Assembly (NCBI GenBank): GCA_964057225.1
Contig: OZ059896.1
Span: forward strand, 1,550,001 to 1,614,000
Origin: Auanema rhodensis
Lineage: Eukaryota > Nematoda > Chromadorea > Rhabditida > Rhabditidae
DNA: 64,000 bases
Reading direction: 5' to 3'
Below the pieces are notes generated by a model that was not told where the DNA came from, did no database searches, and was given only the letters and a program-made list of their open reading frames with translations. The position numbers were made by a program, and so were the translations under genes. Positions 1 through 14,700 of this stretch are shown here, piece after piece (within the stretch, counting starts at the first letter, position 1; every line of letters starts with the position of its first letter).

Positions 1-176
1 GGTAACCATGACTTTGAAATTTACGTGAACTTTAATTTATGCTAATTAAATGTACACGTGATGTGCACTTGGTATGTAACTCGCTTCACGTGAAAGATAA
101 AGAGATGCGGTTTTCACAATTAGATTCCCCATGTCCATATTAGTCTAAAAACAAATTTTTATTGATATTGATTCAT
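1..176 (+). repeat. Representative 176-bp monomer and its internal dyads
   Basis: This first copy shows the anatomy of the unit. ACGTGA occurs at 23-28, 56-61 and 88-93. CACGTG lies at 55-60, and the 10-bp palindrome TTCACGTGAA at 85-94. TTTAATT (31-37) and AATTAAA (44-50) form a 7-bp inverted repeat with a 6-bp loop. GTGCAC is at 63-68. Across the boundary to the next copy, TCATGGT-A-ACCATGA (173-187) is a hyphenated palindrome with 7-bp arms. The main variable sites are TTTAA/TTCAA near 31, AATTAAA/AATTTAA near 47, AGAGAT/ATAGAC near 101, CACAATT/CAAAATT near 115, CATATT/CAAATT near 136, and TTGAT/TTTAT plus GGTTCAT/GGTTTAT/GGTGCAT/GATTCAT at the end. Confidence 0.95.
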
Positions 177-352
177 GGTAACCATGACTTTGAAATTTAC
201 GTGAACTTCAATTTATGCTAATTAAATGTACACGTGATGTGCACTTGGTATGTAACTCGCTTCACGTGAAAGATAAATAGACGCGGTTTTCAAAATTAGA
301 TTCCCCATGTCCAAATTAGTCTAAAAACAAATTTTTATTTATATTGGTTCAT

Positions 353-2816
353 GGTAACCATGACTTTGAAATTTACGTGAACTTTAATTTATGCTAATTT
401 AATGTACACGTGATGTGCACTTGGTATGTAACTCGCTTCACGTGAAAGATAAAGAGATGCGGTTTTCACAATTAGATTCCCCATGTCCATATTAGTCTAA
501 AAACAAATTTTTATTGATATTGGTTTATGGTAACCATGACTTTGAAATTTACGTGAACTTTAATTTATGCTAATTAAATGTACACGTGATGTGCACTTGG
601 TATGTAACTCGCTTCACGTGAAAGATAAATAGACGCGGTTTTCAAAATTAGATTCCCCATGTCCAAATTAGTCTAAAAACAAATTTTTATTTATATTGGT
701 TCATGGTAACCATGACTTTGAAATTTACGTGAACTTTAATTTATGCTAATTTAATGTACACGTGATGTGCACTTGGTATGTAACTCGCTTCACGTGAAAG
801 ATAAAGAGATGCGGTTTTCAAAATTAGATTCCCCATGTCCATATTAGTCTAAAAACAAATTTTTATTGATATTGGTTTATGGTAACCATGACTTTGAAAT
901 TTACGTGAACTTTAATTTATGCTAATTAAATGTACACGTGATGTGCACTTGGTATGTAACTCGCTTCACGTGAAAGATAAAGAGATGCGGTTTTCACAAT
1001 TAGATTCCCCATGTCCATATTAGTCTAAAAACAAATTTTTATTGATATTGGTTTATGGTAACCATGACTTTGAAATTTACGTGAACTTTAATTTATGCTA
1101 ATTAAATGTACACGTGATGTGCACTTGGTATGTAACTCGCTTCACGTGAAAGATAAAGAGATGCGGTTTTCAAAATTAGATTCCCCATGTCCATATTAGT
1201 CTAAAAACAAATTTTTATTGATATTGGTTTATGGTAACCATGACTTTGAAATTTACGTGAACTTTAATTTATGCTAATTAAATGTACACGTGATGTGCAT
1301 TTGGTATGTAACTCGCTTCACGTGAAAGATAAATAGACGCGGTTTTCAAAATTAGATTCCCCATGTCCAAATTAGTCTAAAAACAAATTTTTATTTATAT
1401 TGGTTCATGGTAACCATGACTTTGAAATTTACGTGAACTTTAATTTATGCTAATTTAATGTACACGTGATGTGCACTTGGTATGTAACTCGCTTCACGTG
1501 AAAAATAAAGAGATGCGGTTTTCACAATTAGATTCCCCATGTCCATATTAGTCTAAAAACAAATTTTTATTGATATTGGTTCATGGTAACCATGACTTTG
1601 AAATTTACGTGAACTTTAATTTATGCTAATTAAATGTACACGTGATGTGCACTTGGTATGTAACTCGCTTCACGTGAAAGATAAATAGACGCGGTTTTCA
1701 AAATTAGATTCCCCATGTCCAAATTAGTCTAAAAACAAATTTTTATTTATATTGGTTCATGGTAACCATGACTTTGAAATTTACGTGAACTTTAATTTAT
1801 GCTAATTTAATGTACACGTGATGTGCACTTGGTATGTAACTCGCTTCACGTGAAAGATAAAGAGATGCGGTTTTCACAATTAGATTCCCCATGTCCATAT
1901 TAGTCTAAAAACAAATTTTTATTGATATTGGTTTATGGTAACCATGACTTTGAAATTTACGTGAACTTTAATTTATGCTAATTAAATGTACACGTGATGT
2001 GCACTTGGTATGTAACTCGCTTCACGTGAAAGATAAATAGACGCGGTTTTCAAAATTAGATTCCCCATGTCCAAATTAGTCTAAAAACAAATTTTTATTT
2101 ATATTGGTTCATGGTAACCATGACTTTGAAATTTACGTGAACTTTAATTTATGCTAATTTAATGTACACGTGATGTGCACTTGGTATGTAACTCGCTTCA
2201 CGTGAAAGATAAAGAGATGCGGTTTTCACAATTAGATTCCCCATGTCCATATTAGTCTAAAAACAAATTTTTATTGATATTGGTTTATGGTAACCATGAC
2301 TTTGAAATTTACGTGAACTTTAATTTATGCTAATTAAATGTACACGTGATGTGCACTTGGTATGTAACTCGCTTCACGTGAAAGATAAAGAGATGCGGTT
2401 TTCAAAATTAGATTCCCCATGTCCATATTAGTCTAAAAACAAATTTTTATTGATATTGGTTTATGGTAACCATGACTTTGAAATTTACGTGAACTTTAAT
2501 TTATGCTAATTAAATGTACACGTGATGTGCATTTGGTATGTAACTCGCTTCACGTGAAAGATAAATAGACGCGGTTTTCAAAATTAGATTCCCCATGTCC
2601 AAATTAGTCTAAAAACAAATTTTTATTTATATTGGTTCATGGTAACCATGACTTTGAAATTTACGTGAACTTTAATTTATGCTAATTCAATGTACACGTG
2701 ATGTGCACTTGGTATGTAACTCGCTTCACGTGAAAAATAAAGAGATGCGGTTTTCACAATTAGATTCCCCATGTCCATATTAGTCTAAAAACAAATTTTT
2801 ATTGATATTGGTTCAT
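353..2816 (+). repeat. Partial 7-monomer (1232-bp) HOR
   Basis: Two rare variants recur exactly 1232 bp apart, which is 7 x 176. GTGCATTTGG (instead of GTGCACTTGG) is at about 1296 and 2528. GTGAAAAATAAAG (instead of GTGAAAGATAAAG) is near 1498 and 2730. The monomers around them share their other diagnostic sites over roughly three units (1057-1584 against 2289-2816). Outside that core the correspondence fails, so this is a short duplicated segment and not a clean repeating unit. In the same region, monomers of the ATAGAC/CAAATT class often alternate with the AGAGAT/CATATT class, giving a loose 352-bp dimer pattern. Confidence 0.6.
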
Positions 2817-5735
2817 GGTAACCATGACTTTGAAATTTACGTGAACTTTAATTTATGCTAATTAAATGTACACGTGATGTGCACTTGGTATGTAACTCGC
2901 TTCACGTGAAAGATAAAGAGATGCGGTTTTCACAATTAGATTCCCCATGTCCATATTAGTCTAAAAACAAATTTTTATTTATATTGGTTCATGGTAACCA
3001 TGACTTTGAAATTTACGTGAACTTTAATTTATGCTAATTAAATGTACACGTGATGTGCACTTGGTATGTAACTCGCTTCACGTGAAAGATAAATAGACGC
3101 GGTTTTCAAAATTAGATTCCCCATGTCCAAATTAGTCTAAAAACAAATTTTTATTTATATTGGTTCATGGTAACCATGACTTTGAAATTTACGTGAACTT
3201 TAATTTATGCTAATTAAATGTACACGTGATGTGCACTTGGTATGTAACTCGCTTCACGTGAAAGATAAAGAGATGCGGTTTTCACAATTAGATTCCCCAT
3301 GTCCATATTATTCTAAAAACAAATTTTTATTGATATTGGTGCATGGTAACCATGACTTTGAAATTTACGTGAACTTTAATTTATGCTAATTAAATGTACA
3401 CGTGATGTGCACTTGGTATGTAACTCGCTTCACGTGAAAGATAAAGAGATGCGGTTTTCAAAATTAGATTCCCCATGTCCATATTAGTCTAAAAACAGAT
3501 ATTTATTGATATTGATTCATGGTAACCATGATTTTGAAATTTACGTGAACTTTAATTTATGCTAATTAAATGTACACGTGATGTGCACTTGGTATGTAAC
3601 TCGCTTCACGTGAAAGATAAAGAGATGCGGTTTTCAAAATTAGATTCCCCATGTCCATATTAGTCTAAAAACAAATTTTTAATGATATTGGTGCATGGTA
3701 ACCATGACTTTGAAATTTACGTGAACTTTAATTTATGCTAATTAAATGTACACGTGATGTGCACTTGGTATGTAACTCGCTTCACGTGAAAGATAAAGAG
3801 ATGCGGTTTTCACAATTAGATTCCCCATGTCCATATTAGTCTAAAAACAAATTTTTATTGATATTGGTTCATGGTAACCATGACTTTGAAATTTACGTGA
3901 ACTTTAATTTATGCTAATTAAATGTACACGTGATGTGCACTTGGTATGTAACTCGCTTCACGTGAAAGATAAAGAGATGCGGTTTTCAAAATTAGATTCC
4001 CCATGTCCGTATTAGTCTAAAAACAAATTTTTATTGATATTGGTGCATGGTAACCATGACTTTGAAATTTACGTGAACTTTAATTTATGCTAATTAAATG
4101 TACACGTGATGTGCACTTGGTATGTAACTCGCTTCACGTGAAAGATAAAGAGATGCGGTTTTCACAATTAGATTCCCCATGTCCATATTAGTCTAAAAAC
4201 AAATTTTTATTGATATTGGTTCATGGTAACCATGACTTTGAAATTTACGTGAACTTTAATTTATGCTAATTAAATGTACACGTGATGTGCACTTGGTATG
4301 TAACTCGCTTCACGTGAAAGATAAAGAGATGCGGTTTTCAAAATTAGATTCCCCATGTCCATATTAGTCTAAAAACAAATTTTTGTTGATATTGGTGCAT
4401 GGTAACCATGACTTTGAAATTTACGTGAACTTTAATTTATGCTAATTAAATGTACACGTGATGTGCACTTGGTATGTAACTCGCTTCACGTGAAAGATAA
4501 ATAGACGCGGTTTTCAAAATTAGATTCCCCATGTCCAAATTAGTCTAAAAACAAATTTTTATTTATATTGGTTCATGGTAACCATGACTTTGAAATTTAC
4601 GTGAACTTTAATTTATGCTAATTAAATGTACACGTGATGTGCACTTGGTATGTAACTCGCTTCACGTGAAAGATAAAAAGATGCGGTTTTCACAATTAGA
4701 TTCCCCATGTCCATATTAGTCTAAAAACAAATTTTTATTGATATTGGTGCATGGTAACCATGACTTTGAAATTTACGTGAACTTTAATTTATGCTAATTA
4801 AATGTACACGTGATGTGCACTTGGTATGTAACTCGCTTCACGTGAAAGATAAATAGACGCGGTTTTCAAAATTAGATTCCCCATGTCCAAATTAGTCTAA
4901 AAACAAATTTTTATTTATATTGGTTCATGGTAACCATGACTTTGAAATTTACGTGAACTTTAATTTATGCTAATTTAATGTACACGTGATGTGCACTTGG
5001 TATGTAACTCGCTTCACGTGAAAGATAAAGAGATGCGGTTCTCACAATTAGATTCCCCATGTCCATATTAGTCTAAAAACAAATTTTTATTGATATTGGA
5101 GCATGGTAACCATGACTTTGAAATTTACGTGAACTTTAATTTATGCTAATTAAATGTACACGTGATGTGCACTTGGTATGTAACTCGCTTCACGTGAAAG
5201 ATAAATAGATGCGGTTTTCAAAATTAGATTCCCCATGTCCAAATTAGTCTAAAAACAAATTTTTATTGATATTGGTTCATGGTAACCATGACTTTGAAAT
5301 TTACGTGAACTTCAATTTATGCTAATTTAATGTACAAGTGATGTGCACTTGGTATGTAACTCGCTTCACGTGAAAGATAAAGAGATGCGGTTTTCACAAT
5401 TAGATTCCCCATGTCCATATTAGTCTAAAAACAAATTTTTATTGATATTGGTGCATGGTAACTATGACTTTGAAATTTACGTGAACTTTAATTTATGCTA
5501 ATTAAATGTACACGTGATGTGCACTTGGTATGTAACTCGCTTCACGTGAAAGATAAAGAGATGCGGTTTTCAAAATTAGATTCCCCATGTCCATATTAGT
5601 CTAAAAACAAATTTTTATTGATATTGGTTCATGCTAACCATGACTTTGAAATTTACGTGAACTTTAATTTATGCTAATTAAATGTACACGTGATGTGCAC
5701 TTGGTATGTAACTCGCTTCACGTGAAAGATAAAGA

Positions 5736-8700
5736 GATGCGGTTTTCAAAATTAGATTCCCCATGTCCATATTAGTCTAAAAACAAATTTTTATTGATAT
5801 TGGTTCATGGTAACCATGACTTTGAAATTTACGTGAACTTTAATTTATGCTAATTGAATGTACACGTGATGTGCACTTGGTATGTAACTCGCTTCACGTG
5901 AAAGATAAAGAGATGCGGTTTTCAAAATTAGATTCCCCATGTCCAAATTAGTCTAAAAACAAATTTTTATTGATATTGGTTCATGGTAACCATGACTTTG
6001 AAATTTACGTGAACTTTAATTTATGCTAATTAAATGTACACGTGATGTGCACTTGGTATGTAACTCGCTTCACGTGAAAGATAAAGAGATGCGGTTTTCA
6101 CAATTAGATTCCCCATGTCCATATTAGTCTAAAAACAAATTTTTATTGATATTGATTCATGGTAACCATGACTTTGAAATTTACGTGAACTTCAATTTAT
6201 GCTAATTAAATGTACACGTGATGTGCACTTGGTATGTAACTCGCTTCACGTGAAAGATAAATAGACGCGGTTTTCAAAATTAGATTCCCCATGTCCAAAT
6301 TAGTCTAAAAACAAAATTTTATTTATATTGGTTCATGGTAACCATGACTTTGAAATTTACGTGAACTTTAATTTATGCTAATTTAATGTACACGTGATGT
6401 GCACTTGGTATGTAACTCGCTTCACGTGAAAGATAAAGAGATGCGGTTTTCACAATTAGATTCCCCATGTCCATATTAGTCTAAAAACAAATTTTTATTG
6501 ATATTGGTGCATGGTAACCATGACTTTGAAATTTACGTGAACTTTAATTTATGCTAATTAAATGTACACGTGATGTGCACTTGGTATGTAACTCGCTTCA
6601 CGTGAAAGATAAATAGACGCGGTTTTCAAAATTAGATTCCCCATGTCCAAATTAGTCTAAAAACAAATTTTTATTTATATTGGTTCATGGTAACCATGAC
6701 TTTGAAATTTACGTGAACTTTAATTTATGCTAATTTAATGTACACGTGATGTGCACTTGGTATGTAACTCGCTTCACGTGAAAGACAAAGAGATGCGGTT
6801 CTCACAATTAGATTCCCCATGTCCATATTAGTCTAAAAACAAATTTTTATTGATATTGGAGCATGGTAACCATGACTTTGAAATTTACGTGAACTTTAAT
6901 TTATGCTAATTAAATGTACACGTGATGTGCACTTGGTATGTAACTCGCTTCACGTGAAAGATAAATAGATGCGGTTTTCAAAATTAGATTCCCCATGTCC
7001 AAATTAGTCTAAAAACAAATTTTTATTGATATTGGTTCATGGTAACCATGACTTTGAAATTTACGTGAACTTCAATTTATGCTAATTTAATGTACAAGTG
7101 ATGTGCACTTGGTATGTAACTCGCTTCACGTGAAAGATAAAGAGATGCGGTTTTCACAATTAGATTCCCCATGTCCATATTAGTCTAAAAACAAATTTTT
7201 ATTGATATTGGTTCATGGTAACCATGACTTTGAAATTTACGTGAACTTTAATTTATGCTAATTTAATGTACACGTGATGTGCACTTGGTATGTAACTCGC
7301 TTCACGTGAAAGATAAAGAGATGCGGTTCTCACAATTAGATTCCCCATGTCCATATTAGTCTAAAAACAAATTTTTATTGATATTGGTTCATGGTAACCA
7401 TGACTTTGAAATTTACGTGAACTTTAATTATGCTAATTAAATGTACACGTGATGTGCACTTGGTATGTAACTCGCTTCACGTGAAAGATAAAGAGATGCG
7501 GTTTTCAAAATTAGATTCCCCATGTCCATATTAGTCTAAAAACAAATTTTTATTGATATTGGTTTATGGTAACCATGACTTTGAAATTTACGTGAACTTT
7601 AATTTATGCTAATTGAATGTACACGTGATGTGCACTTGGTATGTAACTCGCTTCACGTGAAAGATAAAGAGATGCGGTTTTCAAAATTAGATTCCCCATG
7701 TCCAAATTAGTCTAAAAACAAATTTTTATTGATATTGGTTCATGGTAACCATGACTTTGAAATTTACGTGAACTTTAATTTATGCTAATTAAATGTACAC
7801 GTGATGTGCACTTGGTATGTAACTCGCTTCACGTGAAAGATAAAGAGATGCGGTTTTCACAATTAGATTCCCCATGTCCATATTAGTCTAAAAACAAATT
7901 TTTATTGATATTGATTCATGGTAACCATGACTTTGAAATTTACGTGAACTTCAATTTATGCTAATTAAATGTACACGTGATGTGCACTTGGTATGTAACT
8001 CGCTTCACGTGAAAGATAAATAGACGCGGTTTTCAAAATTAGATTCCCCATGTCCAAATTAGTCTAAAAACAAATTTTTATTTATATTGGTTCATGGTAA
8101 CCATGACTTTGAAATTTACGTGAACTTTAATTTATGCTAATTAAATGTACACGTGATGTGCACTTGGTATGTAACTCGCTTCACGTGAAAGATAAATAGA
8201 TGCGGTTTTCAAAATTAGATTCCCCATGTCCATATTAGTCTAAAAACAAATTTTTATTGATATTGGTTCATGGTAACCATGACTTTGAAATTTACGTGAA
8301 CTTTAATTTATGCTAATTTAATGTACAAGTGATGTGCACTTGGTATGTAACTCGCTTCACGTGAAAGATAAAGAGATGCGGTTTTCACAATTAGATTCCT
8401 CATGTCCATATTAGTCTAAAAACAAATTTTTATTGATATTGGTGCATGGTAACCATGACTTTGAAATTTACGTGAACTTTAATTTATGCTAATTAAATGT
8501 ACACGTGATGTGCACTTGGTATGTAACTCGCTTCACGTGAAAGATAAAGAGATGCGGTTTTCAAAATTAGATTCCCCATGTCCAAATTAGTCTAAAAACA
8601 AATTTTTATTGATATTGGTTCATGGTAACCATGACTTTGAAATTTACGTGAACTTTAATTTATGCTAATTAAATGTACACGTGATGTGCACTTGGTATGT

Positions 8701-11700
8701 AACTCGCTTCACGTGAAAGATAAAGAGATGCGGTTTTCACAATTAGATTCCCCATGTCCATATTAGTCTAAAAACAAATTTTTATTTATATTGGTTCATG
8801 GTAACCATGACTTTGAAATTTACGTGAACTTCAATTTATGCTAATTAAATGTACACGTGATGTGCACTTGGTATGTAACTCGCTTCACGTGAAAGATAAA
8901 GAGATGCGGTTTTCACAATTAGATTCCCCATGTCCATATTAGTCTAAAAACAAATTTTTATTGATATTGGTTCATGGTAACCATGACTTTGAAATTTACG
9001 TGAACTTTAATTTATGCTAATTTAATGTACACGTGATGTGCACTTGGTATGTAACTCGCTTCACGTGAAAGATAAAGAGATGCGGTTCTCACAATTAGAT
9101 TCCCCATGTCCATATTAGTCTAAAAACAAATTTTTATTGATATTGGTTCATGGTAACCATGACTTTGAAATTTACGTGAACTTTAATTATGCTAATTAAA
9201 TGTACACGTGATGTGCACTTGGTATGTAACTCGCTTCACGTGAAAGATAAAGAGATGCGGTTTTCAAAATTAGATTCCCCATGTCCAAATTAGTCTAAAA
9301 ACAAATTTTTATTTATATTGGTTCATGGTAACCATGACTTTGAAATTTACGTGAACTTTAATTTATGCTAATTTAATGTACACGTGATGTGCACTTGGTA
9401 TGTAACTCGCTTCACGTGAAAGACAAAGAGATGCGGTTCTCACAATTAGATTCCCCATGTCCATATTAGTCTAAAAACAAATTTTTATTGATATTGGAGC
9501 ATGGTAACCATGACTTTGAAATTTACGTGAACTTTAATTTATGCTAATTAAATGTACACGTGATGTGCACTTGGTATGTAACTCGCTTCACGTGAAAGAT
9601 AAATAGATGCGGTTTTCAAAATTAGATTCCCCATGTCCAAATTAGTCTAAAAACAAATTTTTATTGATATTGGTTCATGGTAACCATGACTTTGAAATTT
9701 ACGTGAACTTCAATTTATGCTAATTTAATGTACAAGTGATGTGCACTTGGTATGTAACTCGCTTCACGTGAAAGATAAAGAGATGCGGTTTTCACAATTA
9801 GATTCCCCATGTCCATATTAGTCTAAAAACAAATTTTTATTGATATTGGTTCATGGTAACCATGACTTTGAAATTTACGTGAACTTTAATTTATGCTAAT
9901 TTAATGTACACGTGATGTGCACTTGGTATGTAACTCGCTTCACGTGAAAGATAAAGAGATGCGGTTCTCACAATTAGATTCCCCATGTCCATATTAGTCT
10001 AAAAACAAATTTTTATTGATATTGGTTCATGGTAACCATGACTTTGAAATTTACGTGAACTTTAATTATGCTAATTAAATGTACACGTGATGTGCACTTG
10101 GTATGTAACTCGCTTCACGTGAAAGATAAAGAGATGCTGTTTTCAAAATTAGATTCCCCATGTCCATATTAGTCTAAAAACAAATTTTTATTGATATTGG
10201 TTTATGGTAACCATGACTTTGAAATTTACGTGAACTTTAATTTATGCTAATTGAATGTACACGTGATGTGCACTTGGTATGTAACTCGCTTCACGTGAAA
10301 GATAAAGAGATGCGGTTTTCAAAATTAGATTCCCCATGTCCAAATTAGTCTAAAAACAAATTTTTATTGATATTGGTTCATGGTAACCATGACTTTGAAA
10401 TTTACGTGAACTTTAATTTATGCTAATTAAATGTACACGTGATGTGCACTTGGTATGTAACTCGCTTCACGTGAAAGATAAAGAGATGCGGTTTTCACAA
10501 TTAGATTCCCCATGTCCATATTAGTCTAAAAACAAATTTTTATTGATATTGATTCATGGTAACCATGACTTTGAAATTTACGTGAACTTCAATTTATGCT
10601 AATTAAATGTACACGTGATGTGCACTTGGTATGTAACTCGCTTCACGTGAAAGATAAATAGACGCGGTTTTCAAAATTAGATTCCCCATGTCCAAATTAG
10701 TCTAAAAACAAATTTTTATTTATATTGGTTCATGGTAACCATGACTTTGAAATTTACGTGAACTTTAATTTATGCTAATTAAATGTACACGTGATGTGCA
10801 CTTGGTATGTAACTCGCTTCACGTGAAAGATAAATAGATGCGGTTTTCAAAATTAGATTCCCCATGTCCATATTAGTCTAAAAACAAATTTTTATTGATA
10901 TTGGTTCATGGTAACCATGACTTTGAAATTTACGTGAACTTTAATTTATGCTAATTGAATGTACACGTGATGTGCACTTGGTATGTAACTCGCTTCACGT
11001 GAAAGATAAAGAGATGCGGTTTTCAAAATTAGATTCCCCATGTCCAAATTAGTCTAAAAACAAATTTTTATTGATATTGGTTCATGGTAACCATGACTTT
11101 GAAATTTACGTGAACTTTAATTTATGCTAATTAAATGTACACGTGATGTGCACTTGGTATGTAACTCGCTTCACGTGAAAGATAAAGAGATGCGGTTTTC
11201 ACAATTAGATTCCCCATGTCCATATTAGTCTAAAAACAAATTTTTATTGATATTGATTCATGGTAACCATGACTTTGAAATTTACGTGAACTTCAATTTA
11301 TGCTAATTAAATGTACACGTGATGTGCACTTGGTATGTAACTCGCTTCACGTGAAAGATAAATAGACGCGGTTTTCAAAATTAGATTCCCCATGTCCAAA
11401 TTAGTCTAAAAACAAAATTTTATTTATATTGGTTCATGGTAACCATGACTTTGAAATTTACGTGAACTTTAATTTATGCTAATTTAATGTACACGTGATG
11501 TGCACTTGGTATGTAACTCGCTTCACGTGAAAGATAAAGAGATGCGGTTTTCACAATTAGATTCCCCATGTCCATATTAGTCTAAAAACAAATTTTTATT
11601 GATATTGGTGCATGGTAACCATGACTTTGAAATTTACGTGAACTTTAATTTATGCTAATTAAATGTACACGTGATGTGCACTTGGTATGTAACTCGCTTC

Positions 11701-14700
11701 ACGTGAAAGATAAATAGACGCGGTTTTCAAAATTAGATTCCCCATGTCCAAATTAGTCTAAAAACAAATTTTTATTTATATTGGTTCATGGTAACCATGA
11801 CTTTGAAATTTACGTGAACTTTAATTTATGCTAATTTAATGTACACGTGATGTGCACTTGGTATGTAACTCGCTTCACGTGAAAGACAAAGAGATGCGGT
11901 TCTCACAATTAGATTCCCCATGTCCATATTAGTCTAAAAACAAATTTTTATTGATATTGGAGCATGGTAACCATGACTTTGAAATTTACGTGAACTTTAA
12001 TTTATGCTAATTAAATGTACACGTGATGTGCACTTGGTATGTAACTCGCTTCACGTGAAAGATAAATAGATGCGGTTTTCAAAATTAGATTCCCCATGTC
12101 CAAATTAGTCTAAAAACAAATTTTTATTGATATTGGTTCATGGTAACCATGACTTTGAAATTTACGTGAACTTCAATTTATGCTAATTTAATGTACAAGT
12201 GATGTGCACTTGGTATGTAACTCGCTTCACGTGAAAGATAAAGAGATGCGGTTTTCACAATTAGATTCCCCATGTCCATATTAGTCTAAAAACAAATTTT
12301 TATTGATATTGGTTCATGGTAACCATGACTTTGAAATTTACGTGAACTTTAATTTATGCTAATTTAATGTACACGTGATGTGCACTTGGTATGTAACTCG
12401 CTTCACGTGAAAGATAAAGAGATGCGGTTCTCACAATTAGATTCCCCATGTCCATATTAGTCTAAAAACAAATTTTTATTGATATTGGTTCATGGTAACC
12501 ATGACTTTGAAATTTACGTGAACTTTAATTATGCTAATTAAATGTACACGTGATGTGCACTTGGTATGTAACTCGCTTCACGTGAAAGATAAAGAGATGC
12601 GGTTTTCAAAATTAGATTCCCCATGTCCATATTAGTCTAAAAACAAATTTTTATTGATATTGGTTTATGGTAACCATGACTTTGAAATTTACGTGAACTT
12701 TAATTTATGCTAATTGAATGTACACGTGATGTGCACTTGGTATGTAACTCGCTTCACGTGAAAGATAAAGAGATGCGGTTTTCAAAATTAGATTCCCCAT
12801 GTCCAAATTAGTCTAAAAACAAATTTTTATTGATATTGGTTCATGGTAACCATGACTTTGAAATTTACGTGAACTTTAATTTATGCTAATTAAATGTACA
12901 CGTGATGTGCACTTGGTATGTAACTCGCTTCACGTGAAAGATAAAGAGATGCGGTTTTCACAATTAGATTCCCCATGTCCATATTAGTCTAAAAACAAAT
13001 TTTTATTGATATTGATTCATGGTAACCATGACTTTGAAATTTACGTGAACTTCAATTTATGCTAATTAAATGTACACGTGATGTGCACTTGGTATGTAAC
13101 TCGCTTCACGTGAAAGATAAATAGACGCGGTTTTCAAAATTAGATTCCCCATGTCCAAATTAGTCTAAAAACAAATTTTTATTTATATTGGTTCATGGTA
13201 ACCATGACTTTGAAATTTACGTGAACTTTAATTTATGCTAATTAAATGTACACGTGATGTGCACTTGGTATGTAACTCGCTTCACGTGAAAGATAAATAG
13301 ATGCGGTTTTCAAAATTAGATTCCCCATGTCCATATTAGTCTAAAAACAAATTTTTATTGATATTGGTTCATGGTAACCATGACTTTGAAATTTACGTGA
13401 ACTTTAATTTATGCTAATTTAATGTACAAGTGATGTGCACTTGGTATGTAACTCGCTTCACGTGAAAGATAAAGAGATGCGGTTTTCACAATTAGATTCC
13501 TCATGTCCATATTAGTCTAAAAACAAATTTTTATTGATATTGGTGCATGGTAACCATGACTTTGAAATTTACGTGAACTTTAATTTATGCTAATTAAATG
13601 TACACGTGATGTGCACTTGGTATGTAACTCGCTTCACGTGAAAGATAAAGAGATGCGGTTTTCAAAATTAGATTCCCCATGTCCAAATTAGTCTAAAAAC
13701 AAATTTTTATTGATATTGGTTCATGGTAACCATGACTTTGAAATTTACGTGAACTTTAATTTATGCTAATTAAATGTACACGTGATGTGCACTTGGTATG
13801 TAACTCGCTTCACGTGAAAGATAAAGAGATGCGGTTTTCACAATTAGATTCCCCATGTCCATATTAGTCTAAAAACAAATTTTTATTTATATTGGTTCAT
13901 GGTAACCATGACTTTGAAATTTACGTGAACTTCAATTTATGCTAATTAAATGTACACGTGATGTGCACTTGGTATGTAACTCGCTTCACGTGAAAGATAA
14001 AGAGATGCGGTTTTCACAATTAGATTCCCCATGTCCATATTAGTCTAAAAACAAATTTTTATTGATATTGGTTCATGGTAACCATGACTTTGAAATTTAC
14101 GTGAACTTTAATTTATGCTAATTTAATGTACACGTGATGTGCACTTGGTATGTAACTCGCTTCACGTGAAAGATAAAGAGATGCGGTTCTCACAATTAGA
14201 TTCCCCATGTCCATATTAGTCTAAAAACAAATTTTTATTGATATTGGTTCATGGTAACCATGACTTTGAAATTTACGTGAACTTTAATTATGCTAATTAA
14301 ATGTACACGTGATGTGCACTTGGTATGTAACTCGCTTCACGTGAAAGATAAAGAGATGCGGTTTTCAAAATTAGATTCCCCATGTCCAAATTAGTCTAAA
14401 AACAAATTTTTATTTATATTGGTTCATGGTAACCATGACTTTGAAATTTACGTGAACTTTAATTTATGCTAATTTAATGTACACGTGATGTGCACTTGGT
14501 ATGTAACTCGCTTCACGTGAAAGACAAAGAGATGCGGTTCTCACAATTAGATTCCCCATGTCCATATTAGTCTAAAAACAAATTTTTATTGATATTGGAG
14601 CATGGTAACCATGACTTTGAAATTTACGTGAACTTTAATTTATGCTAATTAAATGTACACGTGATGTGCACTTGGTATGTAACTCGCTTCACGTGAAAGA

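Noticed and set aside
3207-3389. 60-codon plus-strand open frame in array 1
   Set aside because: It crosses a monomer boundary and is open only because this copy has the rare ATTATTCTAAAAAC in place of ATTAGTCTAAAAAC, which removes a TAG stop. The equivalent frame is closed in the neighbouring copies. It is satellite sequence, not a gene.
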